Shown piece by piece: positions 1 through 8,966 of a stretch of DNA of 64,000 nt (position 1 is the first letter of the stretch; the number at the start of each line of letters is the position of its first letter). The position numbers and the translations under genes were made by a program. Below the pieces are notes generated by a model. The model did no database searches. It saw only the letters and a list, made by a program, of their open reading frames with translations, and was not told the DNA's origin. Source of the stretch: Tunturiibacter gelidiferens (GTDB taxonomy: Bacteria > Acidobacteriota > Terriglobia > Terriglobales > Acidobacteriaceae); contig NZ_JACHEB010000012.1 of the NCBI RefSeq assembly GCF_014201335.1, positions 124,001 through 188,000 of the forward strand, in the 5' to 3' direction.

Positions 1-896
1 GCTCCAGCGCCTGGACCCTCAAAGTCGGCGAAGAGTGGCATGGCTATCAGGACGAGGACATCGCCGACGACTACTGCATGCTCGACCCCACCAAAGTCAC
101 CATCCTCACCCCTGGAGTCAACGCCCAGGGTGTCGTCAGCGACTGGGGAATCCCCGCAGCCATCATCACCGAATTCCTCGACGGCCGCCGCGTCGAGATC
201 GCCCGTACTGGCGACTACACCGTTCTTGTCCTCTTCTCCGTTGGCACCTCCAAAGGCAAGTGGGGCGCCCTGCTTGAAAACCTCTTCGAGTTCAAACGTC
301 TCTACGACTCAGAAGCCTCGCTCGAAGAAGCGTTGCCTGAGCTCGTCACCCGCTATCCCCACCGCTATCGCAACGTTTCCCTCAAAGAGCTCTCCGACGA
401 GATGCACGCCGCGATGATTCAGCTCAACCTCTCAGGCCTCGTCAATGACGCCTGCGACGAAGACTTCGACCCCATCCTGACTCCTGCACAGACTTACCAG
501 AAGCTCCTTCGCCATGAAACGGAAAAAATTCGCTTCTCCGAGATGGCCGGCCGAATCGCCGCTGTCATGCTCGTTCCCTACCCTCCAGGCATTCCAATGT
601 CGATGCCCGGCGAGCGCCTCGGCGGCTCTGAAAGCCCTGTCATCAAGCTCATTCTGGCAATGGAGGAGTTCGGCAAGCGCTTCCCCGGCTTCGAGCGCGA
701 AGTTCACGGCATAGAGTCCGACGCCGAAGGAAACTACTGGATGCGCGCCGTGATCGAAACTCCCGGCAAGAAAAAAAACGGTAATGGCCACGGAAAACAA
801 CGCCCGCCAAACGCCGCACCGCCGGTCAAAAAGAGGAAACGTACACCTGCTACCTCCGTGATCGTCCCGGGAAGCGGGTTAGGGTCCGAAAGGTAA
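1..896 (+). CDS. Orn/Lys/Arg decarboxylase, C-terminal part (start outside window)
   Basis: The frame is already open at base 3 and ends with TAA at 894-896, so this is the 3' end of a longer gene. The visible 297 or so residues carry the C-terminal signature of fold-type-I PLP decarboxylases: MLDPTKVTILTPGV, GIPAAIITEFLD, and a KWGALLENLFEFKRLYD-type stretch. Members decarboxylate arginine, lysine or ornithine to agmatine, cadaverine or putrescine in the cytoplasm. The PLP-binding lysine lies upstream of the window, so substrate cannot be judged. The protein ends in a basic tail (KKRKRTP) that is probably outside the catalytic fold. The ATG at 78 is internal to the domain and is not the true start. 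Confidence 0.88.
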   Translation, partial: SSAWTLKVGEEWHGYQDEDIADDYCMLDPTKVTILTPGVNAQGVVSDWGIPAAIITEFLDGRRVEIARTGDYTVLVLFSVGTSKGKWGALLENLFEFKRLYDSEASLEEALPELVTRYPHRYRNVSLKELSDEMHAAMIQLNLSGLVNDACDEDFDPILTPAQTYQKLLRHETEKIRFSEMAGRIAAVMLVPYPPGIPMSMPGERLGGSESPVIKLILAMEEFGKRFPGFEREVHGIESDAEGNYWMRAVIETPGKKKNGNGHGKQRPPNAAPPVKKRKRTPATSVIVPGSGLGSER

Positions 897-942
897 ATTG
901 CATAAACCACGCCTCTTCCGACAAGTCAAATGACCTTTTTTG

Positions 943-971
943 TTGACATAGGAGGCCGTTCCCTTTAACTT
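943..971 (+). promoter_or_regulatory. Sigma-70-type promoter for the SYLF gene
   Basis: A perfect TTGACA (943-948) is followed by a 17-base spacer and TAACTT (966-971). It sits 47 bp after the decarboxylase stop and leaves a leader of about 180 bases before the ATG at 1150. Prediction from consensus only. Confidence 0.55.
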
Positions 972-1149
972 CCTCCATAGTCGATGGCGGTTGATTTCCG
1001 TATTACCGTTGCCGTACTCTTCCTCCCGTTGCATCACGGCCTGGTACTTTCGATAAGTTTCACCGGTTAAGACTGGTCAGTCCTATGTGCATCGAACCAG
1101 CTACGACGATCGGCCAATATTCCAGAAAGCAACCAAGAAAGGTTCCACA

Positions 1150-1845
1150 ATGAAAAAGAACTTCCTACTCGCTCTGGTATGCACTGCAGTCACCTTCCCC
1201 GCCGTCGCGCAATCCAAGATCGACAATCGCCTGGGTGATTCAGCAGAGGTTCTGAGACAAATCCTCGCCAAACCTGACGGCATCCCCCAAAATCTGCTCG
1301 ATAAATCCGTATGTGTCCTCGTCTTCCCTGCTGTCAAAAAAGTTGGGATCGGCATCGGCGTAACCTACGGTCGTGGGGTCATTGTCTGCCGCTCCGGCAC
1401 GGACATGAACGGTCCCTGGTCGGCTCCCGCGATGTACAAACTGGATGTTGGCAGCTTGGGAGTGCAGCTCGGCAGCTCTTCCACAGACTACGTCCTACTG
1501 GTCGAAACCAAAACCGGAGCCCAGAAGATTCTATCCGGCAAGGCCAAACTGGGTGCTGACGCAACCGCGGTTGCCGGGCCAACCGGAGCCAAGGCGGTCG
1601 CTGCCAACGATCCAGGCGTCGACGTCCTCACCTACTCTAGAGCCAAAGGCGGACTGTTCGCCGGAGCCTCGATCGCTAGCGCCTCGATGGACACCGACGA
1701 CGACGCCAACAAGGCTGTCTACGGCAAAAACATCACTGCAACCGAGATCGTCCGCGAGGGAGCCGTAACCGTAACGCCTGCAGGGAAGGCTTTGGACAGC
1801 GTGCTCCGCAAAGCATCACCGAAGCGTTCCGCATCAGCCAACTAG
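1150..1845 (+). CDS. Secreted SYLF (Ysc84/DUF500) domain protein
   Basis: The 231-residue product starts at MKKNFLLALVC, a clear signal peptide ending near AVA-QS (residue 20), and continues as one SYLF domain. The typical features are the run LLDKSVCVLVFPAVKKVGIGIGV-like hydrophobic core, YGRGVIVCR, DYVLLVET and the FAGASI motif near the end. SYLF domains bind lipids in eukaryotic Ysc84; the bacterial role is unknown, and the export signal places this one in the periplasm or envelope. An upstream in-frame ATG at 1087 exists, but the start at 1150 has an AGAAAGG ribosome-binding site and directly opens the signal peptide. It is monocistronic, with its own promoter at 943-971. Confidence 0.85.
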   Translation: MKKNFLLALVCTAVTFPAVAQSKIDNRLGDSAEVLRQILAKPDGIPQNLLDKSVCVLVFPAVKKVGIGIGVTYGRGVIVCRSGTDMNGPWSAPAMYKLDVGSLGVQLGSSSTDYVLLVETKTGAQKILSGKAKLGADATAVAGPTGAKAVAANDPGVDVLTYSRAKGGLFAGASIASASMDTDDDANKAVYGKNITATEIVREGAVTVTPAGKALDSVLRKASPKRSASAN

Positions 1846-2061
1846 AAATAGTCCGCCAAACCTCGCCCGGAAGGGTGGCGTCAGCTCGCACCAGACGCCG
1901 TCCTCCGGGTGTTGTTCGCTTGGTTCACCATCTTCCTCGCCGGTGAGTTCTCGCTTTCGCAAAACCTTATCCACACCCGCTCTCATTCAACCCATCGCAG
2001 ATGCTATACTTACCTTCGGATTGCTTACCGCACCTCGCGCTCACCAGCGTCGAGACAAAGC

Positions 2062-2146
2062 GCGGAGGTGGCGAAATTGGCAGACGCACTAGCTTGAGGT
2101 GCTAGCGCCGCAAGGCATAGGGGTTCAAGTCCCCTCCTCCGCACCA
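2062..2146 (+). tRNA. tRNA-Leu (anticodon GAG)
   Basis: Acceptor strands GCGGAGG (2062-2068) and CCTCCGC (2136-2142) pair perfectly, followed by discriminator A and an encoded CCA (2144-2146). The anticodon stem CTAGC/GCTAG closes a seven-base loop TTGAGGT with anticodon GAG at 2096-2098. The long variable arm is typical of tRNA-Leu, and the T arm contains GGTTCAAGTCC. An extended -10-like TGCTATACT lies about 60 bp upstream. The 3' half of this gene is repeated at 27445, which marks it as an integration site. Confidence 0.97.
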
Positions 2147-2160
2147 ATCCAAAAAATCAA
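2092..2160 (+). repeat. Left attachment repeat (attL-like, within tRNA-Leu 3' half)
   Basis: Bases 2092-2160 (from the anticodon loop through the CCA end into the spacer) match 27445-27512 with three substitutions and one missing base. This is the usual footprint of a tyrosine-recombinase element inserted at a tRNA 3' end, where the left copy keeps the tRNA intact. Confidence 0.85.
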
Positions 2161-2171
2161 TAAGTTACGAG

Positions 2172-2202
2172 AAGGCCAGCCCTAAACGGCTGGCCTTATT
2201 TC
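2172..2202 (+). terminator. Hairpin terminator after tRNA-Leu
   Basis: A perfect 10-bp stem AAGGCCAGCC (2172-2181) / GGCTGGCCTT (2188-2197) with a six-base loop is followed by ATTTCTT. A similar but diverged hairpin follows the tRNA copy at 27526. Confidence 0.75.
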
Positions 2203-2339
2203 TTGCCACCGTAACGGTTTTTGTAACGGTTGCGGAAATTGAGCACCATCGCGACGGCTAGTAGCTCGTAAAAATTAGCCTTGTTTAAGGCTGCAGCGAA
2301 CTCTTGGAGGCTGCCGCCTCGGTCTGGGTCCATTCTTCC

Positions 2340-3290
2340 CGGTCGGACTGCATGGTGTCGCGACTGATGGATCGATGCTCGCGTTTGAGACAAGACTTGG
2401 AGGAGGAGATGGAGTTGAGACCATTTCGTGGATCTTTGTCGTGGTGAGGTCCTGAAAGAATATCTCGCGTTAGGTCGCCCTCGGGCATCGCGTTCCTGAA
2501 TCGAAGTCGGGGCGTCTACTACTCGCATGACGTCCGAGACAACGCGGCTTCTCACGTCATCAACCGTCATGTCTTTGGAGAGCCTCTGGAAAGAGATGTA
2601 CTGGTCTTCTCGTTGCCGCGTACAGCGCGAAGTCGGCTTGTGTTGCTCTCCGACGAGATCGATTTGGGTGCGATGTACATTTACGACTCGGGACAGCACC
2701 TGGCAGCGACGCTTATCTTGCTTCCAGAGCTGAAGATACCTATTGGCGGCCAGTCTTCCAGAGGTTCTCTGCAACCTGCATGCCGGCACTCAGAAACGGT
2801 CTATCTTCTTAGCCATGTACGATTCGGCAACCGGTGGCTCAATCGTTGAATTGGACCGTGAAGGACAGGTCCGAAGGGTGATCGTTGCGGAGCAAGAACG
2901 GCACATCCACCAGGTATCGATCCGAAATCACTACATATACGTTCTTTATCTTGAGAATCTCAGGATGAGTCTCCACCTATGGGGAATCACAGTGGGGGAT
3001 CTCGGGCAATAGAAACTCCGGAGGACGGAACCATACGGCTCATTCCGTCATATCTAGCTGCAGATGACATGTTGTTTTATGAGTTCGAGTCTCGCTCGTT
3101 AGCCCCCACCATCTTTCAGTATTCTCCTGACTCGCGTTCCTCCGCGGTCTGGCACGCCCCATTTTCCCCGGCTCCGCTTCCCCGATGTGAATCGCGTGTT
3201 CTCTCTTACACGGCAAAAGATGGAATCCGAATGGGATGCCAACCTTACCACACGACGGAACGCTCTCGACTGGTCTCGCAACCCCTGGCT
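2340..3290 (+). pseudogene. Prolyl-oligopeptidase (S9A) remnant, lasso-isopeptidase-like
   Basis: Several frames joined end to end give the N-terminal propeller of a prolyl oligopeptidase. Around 2370 one frame reads ATDGSMLAFETRLGGGDG; from 2463 another reads SGIAFLNRSRGVYYSHD, then ERDVLVFSLP. From about 2770 a third reads IFLAMYDSATGG and IYVLYLENLRMSLHLWG. From 3010 a fourth reads IETPEDGTIRLI and ends in LSYTAKDGIRM, the usual strand before the catalytic domain. The Ser-Asp-His domain is gone. At least three frameshifts and one stop make it non-functional. It runs straight into an AsnB-like fragment. The isopeptidase identity is inferred from that neighbour. Confidence 0.6.
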
Positions 3291-3610
3291 GACTCCTCCG
3301 ATCATTGGATAGTATTCGATGGTCGACTCGATAACTACCAGGACCCGTAAGTGGACCTGGACATTCAGGATGCAAAAACACCAGATACCGTCATAGCCTC
3401 TTCATCGCACGTCTCGTCGTCTCCCGCGCTTCAAGCGCGCCGATAACTTGGAGCTTAACGCATCCCGCTGGAGACCTGCCTTCTCATTCCATCTGTTCTC
3501 ATCAAGATGATGACGTCGCAATTGGTTGATCTGAAACAAATTTGTGATCCTGCTGGTACGCGACGGGTCGAAGTAGCAGGCGATGGCATGCTTCCCTAGC
3601 AATTCCGATT
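3290..3610 (+). pseudogene. Asparagine-synthetase-like (lasso cyclase type) N-terminal remnant
   Basis: Directly after the peptidase remnant the same frame reads HWIVFDGRLDNYQDP, the glutamine-amidotransferase-domain signature of AsnB-like enzymes. It passes a TAA and continues VDLDIQDAKTPDTVIA, which fits the next conserved segment. At 3544 another frame gives VILLVRDGSK and then a stop, matching the strand before the usual GxxPLYY. No intact ATP-pyrophosphatase domain remains. AsnB homologues of this type close the macrolactam ring of lasso peptides, or make asparagine; the remnant is too short to tell. Confidence 0.45.
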
Positions 3611-3616
3611 TTGGAT

Positions 3617-4192
3617 CTACGGAGGACTCGAGCGCCGGATAGCGCATCCGCGCGCCGCCGATTCGGCCATTTCGACCGGCTTGCCCTCAAGCACAGCTTC
3701 GATGGCAAGCCGGAGCCCCTGTTTCGTCGTCCGCTCCGGATTCAGCGCGTCTTCTATATAGCCGTGGTACTGCATCACTCCGGATGAATCCATGACAAAT
3801 GTATCTGTAGTCGCTAACACTCCGAAGCCGTCGGACGCCTGGTTATTTACATCCAGGTATACCGGAAAATCGAACCCAACTTCTTTGGCGTACGCTCGCA
3901 CCTCCTCGAGCGACTCATTGGAGTTGGAGTCCACAACGATAAAGTTCACGCGCTTTCTGAAATCTCTATAGACGGTATTCCGCCGAAAGTTGAACGCGTT
4001 GGATATCGGACAACGTGTAGAAAAAAACATCACTACGGTTACTTTACCCTTGAGCGCCTGATAGCTCAGAGAGTTACCGCTCATGTCATGCAACGTGAAA
4101 TCGGATACCGGTGCCCCTAGATGAAACTGCTGAGCACACATCGCTTGGGTCATCAAAACTAAAATCACGGCGGTGAGTAACACTGCCTTCAC
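3617..4192 (-). CDS. Secreted redoxin (AhpC/TSA-thioredoxin fold)
   Basis: The chosen GTG at 4192 has AAAGGAG seven bases upstream and opens a signal peptide (VKAVLLTAVILVLMTQAMCA). The mature domain has GAPVSDFTLHDMSGN, KGKVTVVMFFSTRCPISN and a PVYLD strand followed by ATTDTFVMD, all typical of TlpA/redoxin proteins. The active-site position has a single cysteine (CPISN) rather than CxxC. A second cysteine sits in the conserved C-terminal GCAIRR. The 191-residue protein begins 37 bp after the copper-radical oxidase stop on the same strand, so the two are likely co-transcribed. It may use or repair the oxidase's redox products; that is inference. Confidence 0.8.
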   Translation of the reverse strand: MKAVLLTAVILVLMTQAMCAQQFHLGAPVSDFTLHDMSGNSLSYQALKGKVTVVMFFSTRCPISNAFNFRRNTVYRDFRKRVNFIVVDSNSNESLEEVRAYAKEVGFDFPVYLDVNNQASDGFGVLATTDTFVMDSSGVMQYHGYIEDALNPERTTKQGLRLAIEAVLEGKPVEMAESAARGCAIRRSSPP

Positions 4193-4229
4193 GGCTTCTC
4201 CTTTGCTCTCAAGCATAGCTAACGGACTC

Positions 4230-7200
4230 TCACGGCAGCTGAACAAACGGTGCAATCGACGGAACGCCTGCGGTGTTCAAGATAAACAACATGTAGAAGC
4301 CGGGCGGAGCGAGATTCGCATCGACAGGTGCTGTGACGGTGAGGCCACCGCTGGTTTGTGTGAAGCTTAGCGGCACATAGCGCTCATTCTCGTCGAAGAA
4401 ATGTGTCACGGCACCACTTCGAATCAATACGACACTTGCTATAGTCGCACCGTCCGGTGTGCTCACAAAGAAATTTGAGCCGTATTGTATTTGGCTGGGC
4501 GCCTGACTAATCGTCGGCCGGGCACCTTTGAATAGATAGGGCGGCGAGTAAAACTCCGCACTCTCCTCATTGGGAACATTTCCGAAGTCAGCCCCCATTC
4601 CAGACTCCAACACCCTTCCGTCCGGCAATAGCAGAGCTGTGCCGTGGTACTCCCTGGGGGTATGCATCGAGGCCATAGTGGTCCATGTCTGTGTCTGCGG
4701 CGACCACAGTTCGGCGGCGTAGACCGCTTTGCTGATATCTCCGCCATTCTTATCGGTCTCACCGCCGGTCGCCAGAACTGTACCGTCGGGCAGCATCGTG
4801 AGATTTAAGAAGCTGCGCGGATACGCCATCGACGCCGTTTGATGCCATGTGGGTGAGGGTTGAGTCATATCCAACACAAAGGTTGTGTTGGAGGAAGGTC
4901 CGACGTTCTGGCTGTCAGCGGCGCTGCCTGCCTTCATAAACTTGCCCGGCAGGTACATCGTCGCGCTACCACCATCGACGATGTTGGAATCAACTACAGA
5001 CCAGTTCGTCGTCGTGAGATCGAGTATGTCTGTGTCGGTAGCATACTCCGAACCGCCAATATGGATGACTCTTCCATCGGGCATAACGTACATAAACGGA
5101 TAGGTCTCGAAGGGGTTGTTGGCATTCGTGAGGGATGTCCATGTGTTTGTCGCAGGAGCATAGATCTCCGAGATCCCTGCATTGGTATTTGCACTGGTCT
5201 GCCAACCGGCCACAACCAGAATCCGACCATCCGAAAGTGTGGTTGCGTTCGGATACCAGCGCCGGTACTGCATGTCGGGTACGGGAGTCCAGGTCAAGCT
5301 TGTCGGATCAAAGATCTCAGCATTCTTGATACCAATGGTTGTCGCGCTTCCACCGTATCCTCCGACAACGAGTATTCTGCCGTCGGACATCAAAGCATGT
5401 CCAGAGCAGAAGAGATCCGGAGACGTGGGAACGTTTGTGAACGTACTAGCAACATAGTCCCAAACTGTCGGCGTCGCGCCATCCTGATAAAAGAGCACCC
5501 GGTTATTTCGCAGAAGGATGAGATTTACTGCGACAGCGGGAGTTTTAACCGCAGCAGACCAGCTTCCGACTATCGATGCGTTTGCGGAGTTGTTGACCGT
5601 AACCGCGACTGGAGCCGAAGTCGTGCTGAGCCCCACACTGTCACGTGCGCGAGCCGACAGTGTATGCGGACCGTCGGCCACCGTCGTCGTGTCCCACGTA
5701 ATGGAATAAGGAGAACTGAGGACCTCGGCGCCCAGCGATGCACCATCGAGCAGGAACTGAACTCCTGCAACAGAGATCGTGTCTGAAGCCGTCGCAGAGA
5801 CCGTCACCAGGCTCGATAGCAGCGTACCTTGAGCTGGCGAAGTCATCGACACCGTTGGAGGCGTCGAATTTACGCCGCCACTGCCGGGGAGGACTTCGAC
5901 GATGCTCAGGTTGAAACGATCTTTGGTTGGCGCCGTATCATTGATCGTGACAGTCGTTCCAGCCACGGGAACAGGATTGGTCTGCATCTGGACCCAGTAC
6001 GTATCGCCAGTAGATGTCAGATCCTGATGCACCAAGGTCTGTCCCGTGCCCACGGTTCGCGCAGCGGCATTATCGAAGTCGTTCCCGACCCCGAGGACCC
6101 ACGAGTTGTTCGTTGTGCTCACAAGCGAAGCTGTCGGCGCACCTGTGGAGGCACTCTTACTGCCGACCGCGCCAATTGCCCCGGATCCGTTTGTGCCTGC
6201 AGTGCTGACGCCCGAGAAGCTCATGACAGTTATCGAAGAGATGACGCTTTGAGACAAACTCGCTGTAACCGTCACGTTGCTCGCAGTCGATGCCGCAAAA
6301 GCTCGCCAGATCTCGGCAGAGCCACTTTGTCCATTGGTTCTCTGCACCAGCGTCCACGTCAGCCCTGCTCCAGTGACTCCCGTCACAGTCGTATTGGCGC
6401 CGCTTAGGTAATCCGTGGAAACAAAGGCCAGCAGCAACTCGCTCGCTGTTGCCGTGGAGAAGGCGGGGCTGGCAATCGTCGCACTTGCCTTTGCTCCATC
6501 CTGAGACTTGTTCACATCCAGCGAGATAGAATTTGCGGGCGCGATAGCAGTGAAATTTATTCCGGTGATGTCGGAACTGGCAATCGCGACTGCTTGATTG
6601 AGAGGGTTGAAGGTATAGCCGCTTTTGGTTGGCGTGACCGAATAGGAGCCGTTCGCCAAACCTGAAAACATATAGTTGCCGTTTGTATCGGCGATACTAT
6701 TCGCGCTCGCGGCTCCGGTCAACGCAACCGTTGCGCCGCTTCCCCCTGAAGCAGGGCTAATACTGCCGGAGATGCTCCACGTCGGACCTGTCCCATGAGC
6801 TGCGAAATTGATTCCAGCTTGATTCGCGCCGTTGACGGTGACTGCTTGATTGACGGGATTGAATGTATACCCCGTTTTGGCAGGCGTAATCGTGTATAAG
6901 CCGTTTCCCACTCCAGCAAAGGTGTAGTTCCCGTTTGCATCGGCAACGCTCGCTCCACTGGCCGCTCCGCTTAACGTAACTGTTGAACCGCTCCCACTCG
7001 CTGCAGGAATGATGCTTCCCGAGATACTCCAGGCGGATACGATCGGCTGGGCTGTAAAATTCACCGCGGTCTGATTCGTTCCATTCAAGTTGACTGCCTG
7101 GCTCACCGGGCTGAAGGTATAGCCGCCATTGCTTGGTGTAATCGTGTACGAGCCATTCGGTAATCCAGAAAATGTAAAGTTTCCGTTCGCATCTGCAGTT

Positions 7201-8966
7201 GTCGTCGCACTCTCCAGGCCACTAAGCGTAACTGTGGCACCGCTCCCACCCGTAAAAGGAGTGATGGTTCCAGAGATCACCCCTTGAGTCGCAGTATTTG
7301 GACGGAAGGTGGCCACGCGAGCAAACCACGTTCCGCTCGTCTGTGTAAAAGTTGCAGCGACACTCCCTGCTGTGGATTGAATCTCGTACTCATCAAGATC
7401 ACCGTTTACAAAAGTTATACCGGTAAATCCCGAGCCGGCCGCGGCGGTGTTCATGAGAAAGGTATAACCGTAGATCAACTCTCCATCAGCGGTTGTCGTG
7501 ACAGCCCTGCTTGATGCAGTTGTTCCGGCTCCCGCGGCAGACGCAAACACGTCCACAGGGTAAGTAGAAGAGATTCCAGACCACTCTGAAACATGGACCT
7601 CGAGAGCCCCAGCAGTCGCAGGCGTCAAGGTCACTGTATTCGCTCCGCCCTTGCAGCTCGGCACATACCACAGGTATGAAGTCACATTTTGATTCGTATC
7701 GGTAACCGGGGTGGTCACTGGAGTATAGGTATTCCCCGAAGTGTCGGAGATCGTAAGTGTTCCTGCGGGGCGTGCAATCGAACCTGACACAAGCAGGAAA
7801 TCTCCGGCCGTATTTGGAACCGTGAAAGATGTAGCAATGCTCGACGCAGATGATTCGTTTCCGTTTTCATTTGCCTGCATCAATTGGACGCCGCCTGTCA
7901 CAACTGGCTGCGCCGCAAAGACAGCCGAGACGTTTGCGCCGTTGACCGTTACCAGTTGCGATACCGGGGAGAACGTAAAGCCGGACTTGCTGGGTGTGAC
8001 CGTATAGGAGCCATTCGCCAACTGCGTAAAGCTATAGTTGCCGTTCGCATCAGCGACCGTACTTGCGCTCGATGCTCCGCTCAGCGTAACCGTGGCTCCA
8101 CTTCCGCTGGCTGCTGGGCTAATACTGCCCGAGATGCTCCACGACGGACCGCTCGCGGCAACTGGGAGAATCTCACAGATGCTCAGGTTGAATCGATCCT
8201 TTGTGGGCGCTGTGTCGTTAATGGATACCGTCGTCCCGGTGACGGGAATCGGGCTGGTCTGCATCTGGACCCAGTACGTATCGCCAGTCGGTGCCAGATA
8301 TTGGTGAAGCAGCGTCTGTCCTGCACCAACCGTTCTTGCAACAGCATTGTCGAAGTCGTTCCCGACTCCGACAACCCACGAGTTGTTCACCGTAGTCACT
8401 AACGACGCGGTAGGCGCTCCCGAAGCCGCGCTCTTGCTTCCGACCGCTCCGATCGCCCCGGACCCATTCGTGCCGGAGGTGTTCACTCCCGCAAAGCTCA
8501 TGACGGTCATTGACGAGATAACACTTTGAGACAGAGTAGCCGCGACCGTTACGCCACTCAGCGGTGTGGCCGCAAAGGCCCTCCAAATCTCCGAAGATCC
8601 GCTCTGCCCGTTCGTTCGTTGGACCAGGACCCAGATCAATCCGCCGCCTGTGACGCTCTTTACCGTCGTGTTCGCGCCGCTCAGATAGTCCGTCGCAACA
8701 AACGCCAGCAACAATTCGTTCGCTTGGGAGGTTGAAAACGTGGGGCTCGTAATCGTCGCACTGGCAGCAGAGTTATCCTTCGATACGGCGGCGTCGGTCG
8801 CGATCGCCCCACGTGCGTAGCTCGTAAAGATCGCCGTCAGTAAGAGTGAAAGGAGTACGGCACGCCCGAGCGAACTTCCTATTTTAACGCTTCGCCAGAA
8901 TGCACACAACCTACGACAGCTAATTTCTCCATTAGTGAAGAATGATTGGAACGTCCAAGCGGCCAC
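4230..8966 (-). CDS. Modular secreted copper-radical oxidase (galactose/glyoxal-oxidase type)
   Basis: GTG at 8966 has GGAGG five bases upstream and starts a signal peptide (hydrophobic core near residues 36-50). Residues about 54-268 form a beta module that recurs at about 810-1030. Between them are four carboxypeptidase-regulatory-like repeats (ISGSI...ANGNYTF type) and one further beta domain. An Ig-like domain (about 1033-1127) precedes a seven-blade Kelch domain and a C-terminal DUF1929 domain. The galactose-oxidase metal and radical residues are all present: Cys1187 (FCSG), Tyr1238 (RWYPN), Tyr1440-His1441 (EYHG) and His1522 (VTHFF). Such enzymes oxidise alcohols or aldehydes, releasing H2O2. 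Substrate is unknown. At 1578 residues it is far longer than the ~650-residue family core. Confidence 0.85.
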   Translation of the reverse strand: MAAWTFQSFFTNGEISCRRLCAFWRSVKIGSSLGRAVLLSLLLTAIFTSYARGAIATDAAVSKDNSAASATITSPTFSTSQANELLLAFVATDYLSGANTTVKSVTGGGLIWVLVQRTNGQSGSSEIWRAFAATPLSGVTVAATLSQSVISSMTVMSFAGVNTSGTNGSGAIGAVGSKSAASGAPTASLVTTVNNSWVVGVGNDFDNAVARTVGAGQTLLHQYLAPTGDTYWVQMQTSPIPVTGTTVSINDTAPTKDRFNLSICEILPVAASGPSWSISGSISPAASGSGATVTLSGASSASTVADANGNYSFTQLANGSYTVTPSKSGFTFSPVSQLVTVNGANVSAVFAAQPVVTGGVQLMQANENGNESSASSIATSFTVPNTAGDFLLVSGSIARPAGTLTISDTSGNTYTPVTTPVTDTNQNVTSYLWYVPSCKGGANTVTLTPATAGALEVHVSEWSGISSTYPVDVFASAAGAGTTASSRAVTTTADGELIYGYTFLMNTAAAGSGFTGITFVNGDLDEYEIQSTAGSVAATFTQTSGTWFARVATFRPNTATQGVISGTITPFTGGSGATVTLSGLESATTTADANGNFTFSGLPNGSYTITPSNGGYTFSPVSQAVNLNGTNQTAVNFTAQPIVSAWSISGSIIPAASGSGSTVTLSGAASGASVADANGNYTFAGVGNGLYTITPAKTGYTFNPVNQAVTVNGANQAGINFAAHGTGPTWSISGSISPASGGSGATVALTGAASANSIADTNGNYMFSGLANGSYSVTPTKSGYTFNPLNQAVAIASSDITGINFTAIAPANSISLDVNKSQDGAKASATIASPAFSTATASELLLAFVSTDYLSGANTTVTGVTGAGLTWTLVQRTNGQSGSAEIWRAFAASTASNVTVTASLSQSVISSITVMSFSGVSTAGTNGSGAIGAVGSKSASTGAPTASLVSTTNNSWVLGVGNDFDNAAARTVGTGQTLVHQDLTSTGDTYWVQMQTNPVPVAGTTVTINDTAPTKDRFNLSIVEVLPGSGGVNSTPPTVSMTSPAQGTLLSSLVTVSATASDTISVAGVQFLLDGASLGAEVLSSPYSITWDTTTVADGPHTLSARARDSVGLSTTSAPVAVTVNNSANASIVGSWSAAVKTPAVAVNLILLRNNRVLFYQDGATPTVWDYVASTFTNVPTSPDLFCSGHALMSDGRILVVGGYGGSATTIGIKNAEIFDPTSLTWTPVPDMQYRRWYPNATTLSDGRILVVAGWQTSANTNAGISEIYAPATNTWTSLTNANNPFETYPFMYVMPDGRVIHIGGSEYATDTDILDLTTTNWSVVDSNIVDGGSATMYLPGKFMKAGSAADSQNVGPSSNTTFVLDMTQPSPTWHQTASMAYPRSFLNLTMLPDGTVLATGGETDKNGGDISKAVYAAELWSPQTQTWTTMASMHTPREYHGTALLLPDGRVLESGMGADFGNVPNEESAEFYSPPYLFKGARPTISQAPSQIQYGSNFFVSTPDGATIASVVLIRSGAVTHFFDENERYVPLSFTQTSGGLTVTAPVDANLAPPGFYMLFILNTAGVPSIAPFVQLP
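5885..6535 (-). repeat. Second copy of the duplicated module in the oxidase gene
   Basis: Encodes oxidase residues of about 810-1030 and matches the 8155-8800 copy in the same orientation at high identity, so it is an intragenic duplication and a possible recombination substrate. Confidence 0.8.
6536..7300 (-). repeat. Tandem ~250-bp carboxypeptidase-regulatory-like repeats
   Basis: Three adjacent units (about 6536-6785, 6785-7036, 7036-7300) each encode ISGSI-ASGSGATVTLSG, ADANGNYTF and YTFNPVNQAVTV-like strands of a transthyretin-fold domain. A fourth unit lies at about 7900-8150. Confidence 0.75.
8155..8800 (-). repeat. First copy of duplicated N-terminal module in the oxidase gene
   Basis: This DNA encodes oxidase residues of about 54-268 and is closely repeated at 5885-6535. 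Shared protein stretches include ELLLAFV-TDYLSGANTTV, LVQRTNGQSGS-EIWRAFAA, and NDTAPTKDRFNLSI. Confidence 0.8.

Noticed and set aside
2196-2789. 197-codon minus-strand ORF after the tRNA
   Set aside because: It lies antisense to the prolyl-oligopeptidase remnant, whose several frames make a coherent protein. The minus-strand product has no motif and no RBS.
4860-8735. Several long plus-strand ORFs opposite the copper-radical oxidase
   Set aside because: They are shadows of the repetitive minus-strand gene; the products are Arg/Ser-rich and lack family motifs.
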